A DNA stretch of 64,000 bases from Capronia americana. Taxonomy: Eukaryota; Ascomycota; Eurotiomycetes; Chaetothyriales; Herpotrichiellaceae. Below are positions 23,670 to 35,767 of this stretch, in pieces. How positions within the stretch are numbered: the first letter of the stretch is position 1; each line of letters starts with the position of its first letter. The position numbers and the translations under genes are program-made. The notes under the pieces were generated by a model. It worked only from the letters and a program-made list of their open reading frames with translations, did not search any database and was not told the origin of the DNA. The DNA is taken from NCBI GenBank assembly GCA_016110215.1, contig JADWQD010000009.1, forward strand, positions 374,093 to 438,092, given 5' to 3'.

Positions 23670-26124
23670 ATGTCTGGCAGCCTTGCACCTACGATACACA
23701 ACGCGTTTTACTGTCCCATGTGCGACAAGGGGTATGGGAGAATCGATCACTTGCAACGGCACTTGGACACGCATAGCTCGATCCGTCCCTTCAGCTGCCT
23801 CCAGTGCGGCAAGTCTTATCGACGCAAAGACGTCCTGACCCGCCATTACCAGAATTGTACTCCGTGTTCGGTGTCTCGACGAAGAGAAAACGCGGCTCCC
23901 GCAAGAAAGTCCAACAGACGTTCATGCGACCGGTGCGTGAGGCAAAAGAGGGCCTGTTCCAATTCGTATCCGTGTGGCAACTGCGAAGCCCAGAAGCTGC
24001 CCTGCACGTATCCGCCAGAGATCAGCAATCAACGCCGCCGCCAGGGTCGTACAGCGGATTCCGAAGGCGCTCTCGATTTTCTCGATGCCCTGGATCTGCC
24101 ATGTTCCCAACTGGGTTCGCATTCTTCCATGCTCGGTGTCGAGGGCGGCCTCGGTCATGGTCAGCTTGCACTGCCGGAGGCTCATTCTTCTGAATTGCCA
24201 CAACATGATGTGGGCCAGGAGAGCATGGACCTCGAAGACTACACCTCAGGTTTGGCGACCATTCCGCTGGATCAAACATGGCAGGGCGCCTGGCCCAACA
24301 GCCTCGACGACAATAACGAAAATTCAATTCTAACAACCAGCCGAGACCCAGCCGTCCATTTTCAGTTCCTCATTGAGTATGCGAGGAACCGAGGCCTTGC
24401 ACGCACGTTTGAGGTCGGCAAGTTCACGCTAGCGGCCCAACAATCCTCCTTCCACCGTCAGCGGGGAGGGATTCAGGACTACGGATTGGATGCCTCCACC
24501 GCGTCGGAGGCCAACTCCACAGAGCCGTGCCAGTTTACACAGGATCGGACGCCGTTTGCCACTGGGAATGCAAACCTGAGAACCCAGTGCAGTGACCCGC
24601 TTCTAATGAAGACAATGGAAATCTGTAAAGGACTCAAAGCGACGCTGGTGAACAAACCGGCAAACTCAGAGTCCTCGATTGAATGGTCTCCGTTGACCGA
24701 GGCCATGGCCCAGCAGTTTTTCTGTCCCTCGAATCTGAGAAATTTCCTGCAGCTATATTGGACGCTGTGGCATCCTCACTGGCCTTGTGTACACAAGCCT
24801 ACTTTTCGTTGCCATACAACCCCAAGCACACTTCTGGCTGCCATGGTTCTCATTGGAGCTAGCCTATCTCCCCTGAGCCAGGATCGTGACAACGCGCGCA
24901 TCTGGTTTGACGTTGTCGAGGAGTGGACCTTCAATGATCCCTACGTGTCGTCCATCGGGGCTGGTGTTGAGGATCGGTGCCTTTCTGAAAAGGACAAAGA
25001 TACGAAACTGCAGACTCTCCAGGCTACTTATGCGGTCTTCATCTACCAATACTGGCAGGGTAGTGACTCTGCCCAAGCGCGAGCCCGGCGATTTCGATTC
25101 AATACACTAGTCGGGGTGAGCATCTGGGACTGCACCACGCTCTTGAGACTTTTTCGTGGGTTCTATGCTAATTACTTTCAACGATAGATCATGAGAGATA
25201 TCGGCATCAGCAACGCTCAGCATGCGTACACCCACCAACTTAGCCAGGAACGTTTCGACTGGAAAGAGTTCGTCAGGACGGAAGAGTTGATACGGTGAGT
25301 ACGTCCCAGCTGTTCCGTGGACCGTTGCTGCTGACCGCGATGAGCCTGATGACATTTGTTTTCGTCCTCGACACCGGCCTCACCACCTGGCACAACATTC
25401 CTCCAAGACTGGTCCTCCGCGAACTGGAGATGGGCCTTGTTTGTCCCGAGTCTTGCTTCCAGGCCGAGTCGAGTGGAGATTGTGTTGAAAAGGTCAACGC
25501 CTGGCGGTCCTGGTTCCCCCAGCGGCCAGGTGAAACACTGTTTTCGCTCATCCGCACTTTCTGCCAACCCAAGCTGTCAGAGGATGCCAAATTACGTCTC
25601 CCATATTGTAGTTTGTTAAGTCTATGGGCGGTCGTGAAGGGTATGAAAGCCAGCCCACGCCGTGGCAGCAAAACCCGTTCAAGAGCTGACGAAGCCATTT
25701 AGCTTTCTATATCATGGTATTCATTCTGGATACCACCATCGGGCCCGAAGCACATTTTAACCCCATCCTGTGCGGCATTGAGAACTGGAAAGTTGTGTGG
25801 AATTGCCGTCTGAACGATGGTGGCGACGACGCTTTCGATGTCCCACTTGCTGATAATGTGGCTGGCACTGTGCGGTCAAGCATCCGGTCCGGTGGGCAGA
25901 GTCTAGGGTTCTGGAGACATGCTGGAGAATACTGGCTTCTGGCTCGCATCCTCCTGTTCCGAAAGGCATCCATTGAGCCGAAAGATCATTCGACGGGTCA
26001 TCCGCTGTCTAGCTCGAACGTCCACATGGGCTGGGCGTTCAGTCCTGCTCCCTTCGATCGCTATGACCAAAGCGCCTATCCGAAGCTGGTCAGATTTCTC
26101 CAGCGAGATGATGCTTATCCTTGA
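23670..26124 (+). CDS. Transcription factor with two C2H2-type fingers plus Zn2Cys6 cluster
   Basis: Exons 23670..25115, 25188..25294, 25345..25640 and 25703..26124 give 756 aa. The chosen start (MSGSLAPTIH) sits just before the first finger; the frame also has upstream starts. Finger 1 uses C15, C18, H31, H35; finger 2 uses C43, C46, H59, C63, a C2HC variant. The Zn2Cys6 cluster is C86, C89, C96, C102, C105, C112. The regulatory domain follows (FLQLYWTLWHPHWPCVHKPTF, typical of C2H2/Zn2Cys6 hybrids in PF04082), then LIR|LMTFVFVLDTGLTTWHNIPPRLV across a 50-bp intron. The last exon contains LGFWRHAGEYWLLARILL, the usual C-terminal block. Nuclear; probably regulates the adjacent phenol hydroxylase and hydratase/lyase genes. 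Confidence 0.9.
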
Positions 26125-27080
26125 GGGCGGCGTGAGGCAACCCTCTCTGTGAATGCCCTTCAGGGGTTGACGGTGTGGCGCAGACAGTATATTTCACAGC
26201 CTCAACGGTCTCCATGACTTCCAACCCCATTTGAGCGGAATCTTGTTCTGCTGGACCAATCGATCATTTGAGGAACCAAAAGTGCTCATGCTATAGTCTC
26301 GCTGGCTGGTGCACTGTGGGAAGAGAAAGGGCTCATTACGCAACCTTCCCATTATGAAGATACTCCAGGAGAACATCGAAAATGAGTACCACTGCCGCCC
26401 TAGATCTAAAGGAGTGACGACGAACCCTCTATTAGACCAAGAGTCCTAAGTTCAATGTGTTAATCGATTATAGAAGCGTAATTACAGTTAGAGGGAGCTA
26501 TATAAACTCTATACATATTAGTACTGGAATCTGTTCTGAGGCCTGTGGTACGCTGGTACATCAGATAGGAGAATCGCGTGAGATTAATTAGTCTAGACTA
26601 AGCTAGTCCTCGCCGTAACCCCCCATCTCTATGCCAATAGTGGAGAACACTCTGACCTCCGTGTGGGGCCACGAATACCGGTGATACACCTAACACCATG
26701 ACACGATATCTTACTGTGTACATGTCTCCGGGATCAGACTCGGACAGAATGGCCTAACTATCATTTCCGACCCGAAGCCATCAATCAACTGGAGGGGCCT
26801 ATAGCGACGACACTCTAGAGAACATTGTAAGCTCCGCGTGGGGCCACGAATGTGTTGATACACCTACCTACCACCATGACACGATATCTTACATGTTTCC
26901 GGGAACCAGACTCGGACAGAATGGCGGCTGACTATTATTTGCCCGGGGTCCATTATATCAACTGAAGTTACCTATAGCGCCGACACTCGAATCATTCTAA
27001 CGAACTGACCTCCTGTCTTGATAAAGAAAGGTTCCCAAACTCCTTTATCCTAACCACGCTCCCTTAAAGGAAAACCAAAA
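26125..27080. promoter_or_regulatory. Intergenic upstream of phenol hydroxylase, with tandem repeats
   Basis: 956 bp. The first part (about 26430-26620) is AT-rich and could be an old mobile-element remnant, with no ends identified. The second part holds the 175-bp tandem repeat described separately. No coding gene seen. Confidence 0.5.
26641..26988. repeat. Two imperfect 175-bp tandem repeats upstream of phenol hydroxylase
   Basis: Copy A is 26641-26815 and copy B 26816-26988. Shared blocks occur in the same order: tggggccacgaat, gatacacct, accatgacacgatatctta, tccggga, agactcggacagaatggc and cctatagcg. A degraded third start (ctgacctcctgt, near 27005) follows copy B. Each copy contains CCG and CGG half-sites separated by 10 bp (copy A) or 11 bp (copy B), a shape that zinc-cluster regulators could bind. 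The array ends roughly 90 bp before the start codon at 27081. Confidence 0.85.
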
Positions 27081-29026
27081 ATGGCGTCTAATTCTACCCA
27101 TTACGATGTGGTCATCAGTGGAGGAGGGCCGGCTGGTCTTCTCACTGCATATGCTCTTCACCGGATGGGCGTCTCAGTGTGCGTTGTCGGTCAGTTGCAC
27201 CACTAGGTTTTTTTCTGCGGAAGTCGACGGGACTGACGGTTTGTTTTTGTTCTAGAGAGGCTTGTCAAGGACAAGATGGCCATGTATGGCCGGGCATGCA
27301 CGCTCTATCCGCGAACGCTAGAATTACTCGACGCGGTCGGGCTCCTCGATGAGTTTCTCCAGACCGGCCTGGTGGCGCACAATGGGACAAACTTTGACAA
27401 GTTCGGCAACCGAGTGAGTGGGAGGGGCTGGCAGAATATTTTCTCCCAATACCGCGGCACTTTCTTCGACCTCATCCTGAATATCCGCTTGAAATACTCC
27501 GAGGCGATCATACAGGCCGCGTACCAGCGGGACCAGGGAGACATGCTGATCGGCTGGGAAGTCCGGGATCTCAAGATGTCTCCGAACAAAGCGGACGAGT
27601 ACAGAGTCACGGTAGAAGCGGGTATGGTCGACTCCACCGAGACAAAGGAACTGAAATGGCAAGTAATTATCTGCGGTGTACTACATATCTCGTGAGGAGC
27701 AGAGCTACGAGACTAACAACCTGGACGTAGCAAGTATCTCATAGGTGCCGACGGCGGAAATTCTCTGGTTCGTCGTCTCAGCGGCATCCCCTTCCACCCA
27801 GAAACGACCACGTATCGATGGGTTCGTATCGACGGAGTCGTCAAGACCAACTTGCCGGACGAGAGGATCGGCGTGACCGGCATCGAATCGGTCTCGCATG
27901 GAAATGTTCTTTGGGTCCCTCTCGACCACGGGAGGACGCGGATCGGGTTTGCCCTGAACCCGGAGTTGTACAAAAAGTACGGCGACCAGATCACCGAGGA
28001 GCAGGCCAAATACGAGGCAATTCAGGCAGTCCGACCATTCGAACTGGAGTTCGAGTCCGTCGACTGGTACACCATCTATAGGTATGTTAGGATCGATCTC
28101 TTGATTGTGGCCCGTCTTGTGTCGTTATTAACAGCAGTCCCAGCATACGACAGGGGGTGGCTGAACAGTACATGATTGACGACTGCGTTCTGTTGGTCGG
28201 TGACGCATGCCACACTCACTCTTCCGGGGCCGCGCAAGGCATGAACACTGGGGTTCACGACGCAATCAACCTATCGTGGAAGCTGGGTGGCGTGCTCCGT
28301 GGCTGGTACAAGCCTGGACTCTTGCACACTTACGACTCGGAGCGTCGTCCAGTGGCAAAATCACTCATCGAACAGGACAAGCAATATGCGAAGCTGATAT
28401 CCGGCGACCAAGACCGCAAGACTTCGGAGGGTGGTGACACCAACCAATTGCTTGCCAACCTGATGCATAGCTCAGCCCAATTCGTCCTTGGAATCGGCAT
28501 CGGCTACGACGAGAACATGATCAACCTCAACCCGAACGCAGGGTGTCTTCAGGCCGGGACGCGACCCGACGACGCCCTGATCTACCCCCCCGGCCGGACC
28601 GTGCCTGTCCGCTTCCAACAAGTGACCCCGAACAAGGGCGGCTTTTGGGCCATCATCTTCACAGGCAATATCGCTATTACACGGCCAAGACTCCAAGCGT
28701 TACGTCGACACTTGGACTCTCATGCCAACTTTGGCCAAAGCCACCTTCCTCCTGGCGTGGTTCAATGCTTGACCGTCATCAACGGCTGCAAGCCCCAGGG
28801 CAAAGAGGCACTGGGCATGCCGACCTTCGGCCCTTTCTACTACGACCAGCACGCCATTGTGCAGGAGAAGTTCGGGTTCACAGAAGGTGAGGGTGGGATA
28901 GCGGTGCTGCGACCAGATGGCTATCTTGGTTTCGCCACTGCCTTGACCAAAGGCCCCGAAGTCGATGCCTATTTCCGCCGCTTCCTGGTTGAGCCGGGAC
29001 AGTCCACGCCGATTGCGAGGCTCTAA
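27081..29026 (+). CDS. Phenol-2-monooxygenase-type FAD hydroxylase
   Basis: Exons 27081..27189, 27256..27658, 27731..28081 and 28138..29026 give 583 aa. Motifs: GGGPAG at 14-19 (ADP binding), YGRACTLYPRTLELLD, then LIGADGGNSLVRR, then LLVGDACHTHSSGAAQGMNTGVHDA from about 306 (GDACH at 309-313). The C-terminal part is the thioredoxin-fold dimerisation domain of phenol hydroxylases. The second intron begins with GC (GCAAGT): only this donor joins the frames to give LKC|KYLIGADGG. The last acceptor is a CAGCAG pair, so a one-residue alternative is possible. The family uses NADPH and O2 to ortho-hydroxylate phenols or 3-hydroxybenzoate-type acids. The product catechol could feed ring cleavage elsewhere. 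Transcribed away from the repeat-bearing upstream region. Confidence 0.93.
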
Positions 29027-29577
29027 TAGGTCATGCTTTCACGAGGTGCTTTTTGCCTGGATGGATGGACCGAAGTGTGGACACGAAGAGCTTAGACTCC
29101 CTGGCATCTGTTAGAGAAAACGGTTCTCAATATCAGGCTTGGTGGAACATGGAGCAGACTATCCACACGTATTCTGATAAAAGAGGCTTGCAATGCTATC
29201 TTCTTGTTGCCCGGTATTGAGCCCCCATGGATGCTCCATTACTTGGCCAGGGAAAATTAAGGAGAAGTCTTACATAGAGCTAGACAGCCTCCCCGGCTTT
29301 ATTTCTGTCTCAAGCCCCTAAATCACAGATCATTGCTCGTCACGGCTCTCCGGAATCCCCCAACAAGGCTTCACCACTACCTCAAAAATGCTCATGTAGA
29401 TGTTGATCCGGCCATAACGCAGACGACAAAAAACTACTACAAGTGGCCTTCCACCCCCCGCTCGGTCCCTTCGGTGTCCAACAAGCAAACCTTCACCCTT
29501 TGATGTGTGTTGTCAACCGCCTCTGAAGCAAACCGGAATTTCCACCTCAGGCGACGGATTGATTCGATTTTCTTTAC
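29027..29577. other. Convergent intergenic
   Basis: A 551-bp 3' to 3' gap between the hydroxylase and the hydratase. No gene seen. Confidence 0.6.
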
Positions 29578-31877
29578 TCACCACACCAACTGGGTTCGCT
29601 CTACTCCTTCACTGCCACACGAGCTCCCGCTTTCGCCAATTCCACATTGTGCTGTTGCCTGGGTGTCTTGCTTTCCTCGAGCTAATAGCCGGCGAAACAA
29701 TTCGCTACCCGCCTTCTTGTATTCCTCCCCTACTCCCCCACTAGCAATGAGGGCCTCTTCAATGACACTCAATTGAAATGGGTATTCGCGAGACCCTGCC
29801 GATACGATCTTTCGCTCGACGTCGATGGCAATATCGTCACCCTCCTGCAACGACGTATAGAATTCGGGCTCCCTGACCACAACTCCCAGCAGTGCCAGGT
29901 TTGATTGATTGCGGGAATATATAAAAGCGAAAGATTTGGCTATGACTGCCTTGACGCCAGCTCCTTTGAGAGCACGGGGGGCTTCCTCACGTGAAGAGCC
30001 GCAACCAAATGCATGGCCAGCGACAACAATATTAAGGCCACGATCACGGACCAGAGCTGGGAAGCCTGGGAGTACGTGCTCGAAGCAGTGAGTTCCCAAA
30101 GCTTCGTCCATGGGTGCTAGCAGGGCCTGCGCCGGGATGATCTGGGACATCAGAGAACGTCAGGATTAACATAACCACTGGTTTCGTTTTAGATCGAGAT
30201 ACGCGTGGAGACTGACCGCATCTGTGTCTACGTTGTCGCCGAACAAAACACACTTTCCCCGTATGACTTGCTGGGAAACTGGGTCATTTGTCTGGGTGTG
30301 CGTGGAAGTCGGAGTGTGATAACCCTGGGACAAGACCTCTTCCGGGCCAGATGTTAACGCCGGCTCCGAGTACGACACAGGCACAAGTTTGTTGGACCAT
30401 GTTTGCCGCAGATTGTCAAACTCATGGCGATTGATTCCGTGTAGCAGAGCAGACGGGTTGGTGATTTTCATTGCGAAGGAAGATGCGGCCACCGTTGCGG
30501 CAGATGACAGATTTGCGTACGAGCCTGCCGCATGTTTCTTCAGTCAGGAAGCCAGAACGAAGGGAGGTAATGCTGGGCCACGCCTTACCTGGGCCCATGC
30601 GATTCGGGAAATTTCTATTCTGAGATGAGATCCAGACCTCCCCTTCTCCGGCGACATCCGCGGCCACACCGACACAGTATGAGCATCCTGGAGCGCCTAT
30701 CTCGAATCCGGCTCGTTCAAACCAGAAGAGGAGACCGAGTTCCCGAAGGCGGTTCACAATCGGGACGGATCCTGGTGTGACTTTACGCTTGCCTTTCCCA
30801 CTCGGCTCCAGGCCCGTTTTGAACCCCTGGCGAAGGACCAGTGCAGCCAGGATCAAATCTTCCTCTGCAGTTGTGCAAGCACCGATGAAACAACCATCGA
30901 GCTCCTTCCCAAAGACTTCGTCGACAGGGACAGTGTTATCTGGGCTTGGACACAGCGCCACCAGAGAGCCGACTTCGGCGAGATCAATCTCGAAGATCTG
31001 GGCGTACTCGGCCCCGTCGTCCGGTCGGAAATAAAGTGCAGACTCCCGATGTTTGGTGTTCTTGCGGCGACTGAGATAAGTGCTGATGATCTCATCGGGG
31101 ACGAAAACACCTGCGATGCCACCAAATTCGGTGGTCATGTTCGAGATGGCAAACCGCGCATCGGCGGAGAGATACTTCAGGCCCGGGCCCATGAACTCGA
31201 CAGCTCTACCTGCCGCCACGGTATTTCGCTTCAATTGGCCAAGCACGTAGAGGATGATGTCCTTCCCGCCGATCCCGAAGCCCGGTTCGTTTATGAACTT
31301 GATCCCTAGCACAGGGGGGACGCTGAGCCAGGTCTCGCCGGTGATCATCGGGATTGTAACGTCTGCGGCGCCGAGTCCAATTGCTAGAGCTCCAAGACTG
31401 TAGGCATGTTATTAGTAACGTTGATACAACAGGACATCAGAAAGACGGAACGCCATGATACCTCCCAGCAGAGCAAGTGTGTGAATCAGAGCCGACCACC
31501 ACTTGGCCTGGCTGTGCTCTCTCGCGACAAAACTCGGTATGCATGATCGTATAGTTCGGCCCGTAGTAGTCGACAATTCCTATTTCCCTGGCCGCCGCCT
31601 CGGCAAGGTCAATCGTCCTTTTGACCTGGGGCCGAGAGTTGATCCTTGGATCAACCGTGTGGTCCTGGGCAAGCCATATCCGGTCCTTGCGGTGAACAGG
31701 GGGACGGCCGAGCTGCGAGTATGTTTTATTGATACCGACCCACGATGCTTCGCTCGAAAGCACCCATGATACACGAAGGACAACAACATTGCCTGGTCTC
31801 ACATCGTTGATTGAACTCAGATTGATTGCATTGGCAGCAATGATCTTTTCCACCAGTGTCAGCGGACGACGCTCCAT
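29578..31877 (-). CDS. Aconitase/3-isopropylmalate isomerase-like hydratase
   Basis: Exons complement(29578..30141, 30217..30524, 30589..31397, 31462..31877) give 698 aa. Large-subunit motifs appear first: VVGSDSHTCSAG|SLGALAIGLGAADV, and [4Fe-4S] ligands C313 (FIGACTTAE), C377 and C380 (APGCSYCVG), followed by SSQNRNFPNRMG. The swivel domain is fused at the C-terminus with GDNVDTDA|IIPAQ and HAFGCGSSREEAPRALKGAGV. Joins restore family sequence at all three introns (64-75 bp). It is shorter than aconitase and has the homoaconitase/isopropylmalate isomerase layout in one chain. It lacks a clear mitochondrial presequence. It is unlikely to be the housekeeping leucine enzyme, because the divergent neighbour is a 2-methylisocitrate-lyase-like enzyme. 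A hydratase for a substituted maleate or malate is more likely. Confidence 0.88.
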
Positions 31878-32408
31878 CTTCTTGGGGTCGATTACCAGTC
31901 GTTGTCGAAAAGAAGAGCAGCTATGATGAACAGTCCAAGCATCAGAGCTGACACCACCTCGAGTATTACTGCTGAATGCCGGTTTAGGTGCCGTGACTTG
32001 TATACATTGGATCGCATGTGATCGATCACACGTCTCCCGACGGCCGTATAGCAGCGAAGCTAATCGAGGTGACAGGCAAGTGTTCGTTCCTCATCAGGAA
32101 ATGCCTGGTCGTCGGACCGTGGCCCCACACCGCGCTGCTCGCCCATCCCTCCGCCCCGGATCCACGTCTACGTAATGGTGTAGAATCAGCATGATGCTGC
32201 ACGCCAGATCAGACTTCATGCTGTTGAAGAAGTCCACAGTAAGTTGGGCCGGGTCTCGGAACAGGTTGAAGCTCGACGCTTCTGTGCAATCACTGATAGA
32301 AACCACCATCGATATATTAGTTAGTGGTATCTCGACTCATCCCCTCCATTTACGTGACGTTGTAAAGGAGGAGGAAGTCCACCACGATAGACACCACGGA
32401 ATACGACC
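31878..32408. promoter_or_regulatory. Divergent intergenic region, hydratase / lyase pair
   Basis: A 531-bp shared upstream region between two genes that plausibly act in sequence. This suggests coordinated expression. No clear motif was assigned. Confidence 0.45.
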
Positions 32409-33512
32409 ATGTCCCCCGTTCCAAATGTCAAGGCCGAACGACTGCGGGCGATGCTGAACGAGGCAGCTGTCGATCCTTCCAAGATCCTGCCCCACGGGAT
32501 CACACACGACGGACTCTCAGCACGGCTCTGCGAACAGGCCGGGTTTCAGATGGCTTTCATGGGCGGCTTCGCGGTGTCTGCGTCCCATGGCCTCCCGGAC
32601 ACAGGCTACCTCCAATGTGCAGAAATGTGCGAACGAATCCGGCAAATTACAGATGTCTGCTCCCTCCCACTCCTTGCGGACGGCGATACCGGCTACGGCA
32701 ACGCCATGAACGTTCGACGAACCGTGCATCAGTATGCAAAAGCTGGAGCCGCCGGTAAGTATCTGAGACTCCATCAGTATTCACGGGTGACACCCCGCTC
32801 ACACGGCCAAAAAGGCATCATGCTAGAAGACCAGGAGTGGCCGAAGAGTGGGTCAGATTTCACACCCGGTGGAAGCCATGCCTTCTGTAATAGTAGAGTG
32901 AGCTGATGGACCTCAAGGATGTGGGCACATGGACGGCAAAAGAGTGATTCCGCGCGATGAAGCCGTGGCAAGGATCCGAGCAGCAGTGGAAGAACGGGAC
33001 ACGGGTATGCTCTCCCGGTGTATACCTCGCCCGCCAGCCCGCCGTGGGCGCCAAGTGGATGGATGCTGACGAGGTTGACAAAATCCCCCCAATTAGGTAT
33101 CGACATCTTCATCCAAGCTCGCACGGATGCCCGGTGTGTCTCGTTTGAAGAGGCTCTTATCCGGGCGAAACTCTTCAAGGAGGCCGGTGCTGATGGAATC
33201 GTCGTTGATGCTCTCGCCTCGGTGGATGAGATGAAGGCGCTGTGTGAAGCCATCCCAGGGCCAATCTGCGCAAACAATCTTGAAGGAGGCAAGACACCGA
33301 TCCTCACGCAAAGCGAACTCGCTCGGATCGGGTTCGCTCTTGTTTCATACCCCCTGTCGCTGGTGACTGCGTGTATCGTAGGCATGCAGAAAGCTCTGGA
33401 GGAGATCAAGGAGGACGGTCGTGACCGCAAACCTTTGATGTCTTTCAAAGATGTCTGCGATACCGTGGGGTTTAATGACTACATTGAAACATCTGAGAAG
33501 TACAAGACTTGA
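32409..33512 (+). CDS. Isocitrate lyase/PEP mutase-superfamily lyase with KRCGH motif
   Basis: Exons 32409..32754, 32815..32847, 32918..33004 and 33097..33512 give 293 aa, the normal length for 2-methylisocitrate lyase/oxaloacetase relatives and much shorter than isocitrate lyase. The active-site loop is assembled across two introns: LADGDTGYGNAMNV, then GIMLEDQEWPK|RCGHMDGKRVIPRDEA. The KRCGH loop with C128 marks a true C-C lyase rather than a PEP mutase. FIQARTDARCV and EGGKTPILT are the other metal and substrate loops. Relatives cleave 2-methylisocitrate, 2,3-dimethylmalate or oxaloacetate, yielding pyruvate, propionate, acetate or similar. It is paired head to head with the aconitase-like hydratase. 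The very small second exon (33 bp) is well supported by motif continuity. Confidence 0.9.
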
Positions 33513-33808
33513 TGTTCGAGTTGGACGCATTGGATATGTCAGAAGACATATGTACGCGACTAATGGGCAATGATTATATGTCCTCAGGGTTGAGTTTCTT
33601 GCATCGACAGTCTATGCTCAGCACAATAAAAAGCGGAGTGCTAGTGGCATTTCGGCCTGGAGGATGAGATATATGCAAAATGCAAGGTCGAAATCACCTT
33701 AGGAGGGACAACATAGCTCAACTCGTATGCCCAAAGCCTTCAGTCTGTTCTTCCAGTACGCACAAGGTAATGTTGCCAACATTGGAGCATGTCGATGATA
33801 TGACCGCT

Positions 33809-35767
33809 CTATTCATCCGTGGGATCGATTCCCTTGATCTTGCACTCCACAACTGCTGTCCGCCCGGCCTTTACCACCTGGATGGCCTCCTCGATCACTT
33901 TCTCAAATTCTCCTGTCGTTGCCGCGTATCCTGTCCATACCATGCCTACTCCAGCCGCTTTGGCGATAGCTGGGTAGTCCGGTGATGGGCCATCGAAACT
34001 GATATTCAGATCACGATTAGATACTCTGGATCCTTCGCCTGTCGGGTGGACGAGTTGCATCGACACTCGAGGGGCATTCCAGCCCCTGTTGTTGAGGATG
34101 ACGGTCAAAAGCGGAATACTGTAACGGGCGCTGAGCCAGTAGACACTGCTAGGGGCCGAAAACATAAAGGTCCCGTCACCAACGATCTGAGTTATAATGC
34201 TTTTGTTAATAGTGCTTTCCTCTTGGTCCATGGTCGCAAGCTTTATGCCCAAAGATGCGCCGCCGACCCACCCCAGGCCAGTGGCGCCACTAGATATGTA
34301 ACTGCCAGGGACGGTACACTGGAGTTGATCATAGATAAGACTGGTGTTCGTCACAGCTTCAACGGCGTACTTTGTCGTCACGGGTAGGTTGCGTCTCAGC
34401 GCTGCAGCAATAAGCGAGGCGGTGAGAGGGGCGCTGAAGTCCAGACCTGGGTTGGCCGCCTGGGCGATCTGTGAGAGGAGCTCATCGTGGCTCTGTGCCC
34501 GGGACGCCGCACTGCCCGAGACCTGGAGACTTTGCACGGCATCGGCAAACTCCTGTCGAGAAATCAGACCATTGATCTGTTTGATTGCCGTGTAGGGGTC
34601 CGCTTGCCACAGACCAACGGCGTCAATGTGGTACATGGCCATGCTTTTCTTCAATGGGTCAATATCGACCTGGTAGACTCTCGCAGACGGCGAAGGTCTG
34701 CATTGGACAGGGACCCAGGGAACATCGCAATCCAGGACGAGGATGAAATCGGCCTTCGCAATCCAAGGATGGGACGAGTATTTGCCGCTCAACCAGGCTG
34801 GGTGATTGGCCGGAAAGCACATGTCTCCGATCGAAGTATCTAGGACCCGTAGGCCTGGGATGGTATCTGCGAGTTTAACAAGCTCGGCGGGCGCTCGAGC
34901 ATCTCTACCAGAGTAACCGGTCACGATCAACGGCTCTCTGGAAGAGAGCAATGCATCCGCGATCTCTTGGACTGCTTCTTCGGGAAGTGCAGACGGTCCC
35001 ACGGGCTTCCAGAACCTCGACGTTAGCGTGCCTGGTGTGGCTTCACGCTCCAGCGTTTCCCGCGCGGCATAGAGATAGACCGGGCCCCTGGGAGCCGACG
35101 AGGCAACCTGCAAGGCACGAGCCACGACTTGCTTGACATTCTTGCTGCTCCTGATCTCGTTGGTGTACCTGCAGTACTGACGCACTATTGCCGCTTGATC
35201 TGGGATATCCTGGAGAAAGTTGACGAATTCGGTTCTCGTCCCGCGCTCTTCGCTCTCCAGCGTCGACGGGCACAAGCCCGCAAAGATCAGTACCGGAGTC
35301 CGAGCAATATGCGCGTTGTGAAGGGCACAGCCCAGCGCCTGCGTGCCTACATCAACGTGGACAATCACTGCCTGGGCTTTTCCGGTCACTCTTGCATATC
35401 CATCTGCCATGGACATGGCGACCATCTGTCACATGGGTGATCAGAGCTTAATACCCCAAGACCGGCGATGGGGAGATGGGGCTCGGACGAACCTCGCTAG
35501 GACAGGTGATGATTCTGGGGAAGTTCTCGCCTCTGGACTTTTGGCCTTTTACCATTGCTTCCATGATTGCTGGGTGATCAGAGCCGAGATTGACAAAGCA
35601 GTAGCTGACACCGCCCTATAACATCATCAACAACACTGTCATCATCTCCCCATCCTTCCAACTTACTTCCCACAGTGCCTCTAACAGGGCATCTGCTCCT
35701 GTGTAACTCCTGGTATCATGTTAGTCTTCCAAAAATTACCCCCAAGGAGTCCATTGACTGACGACAT
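33809..35767 (-). CDS. ThDP-dependent decarboxylase, benzoylformate decarboxylase/acetolactate synthase-like
   Basis: Exons complement(33809..35425, 35493..35615, 35667..35709, 35763..35767) give 595 aa. The ThDP-activating glutamate is E57 in ITCPSEMVAMSMADGYA. The cofactor motif GDGTF (473-477) ends in NN (502-503) with normal spacing. VIVHVDVGTQALG and the central domain with VLDCDVPWVPV complete the three-domain layout. The first exon is proposed to be only 5 nt (ATG TC), joined by a 53-bp intron to give MSSYTGADALLEALWEGGV. Without it there is no in-frame ATG before ACAGGAGCAG, so this is inference. Relatives decarboxylate 2-oxo acids to aldehydes (benzoylformate, oxalyl-CoA) or ligate pyruvate. 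With the flavocytochrome and aldehyde dehydrogenase of this island, decarboxylation of an aryl 2-oxo acid is the favoured role. Confidence 0.87.

Noticed and set aside
26430..26620. AT-rich stretch as a transposon remnant
   Set aside because: Composition suggests an old element but no terminal repeats, target-site duplication or coding remnant could be found.
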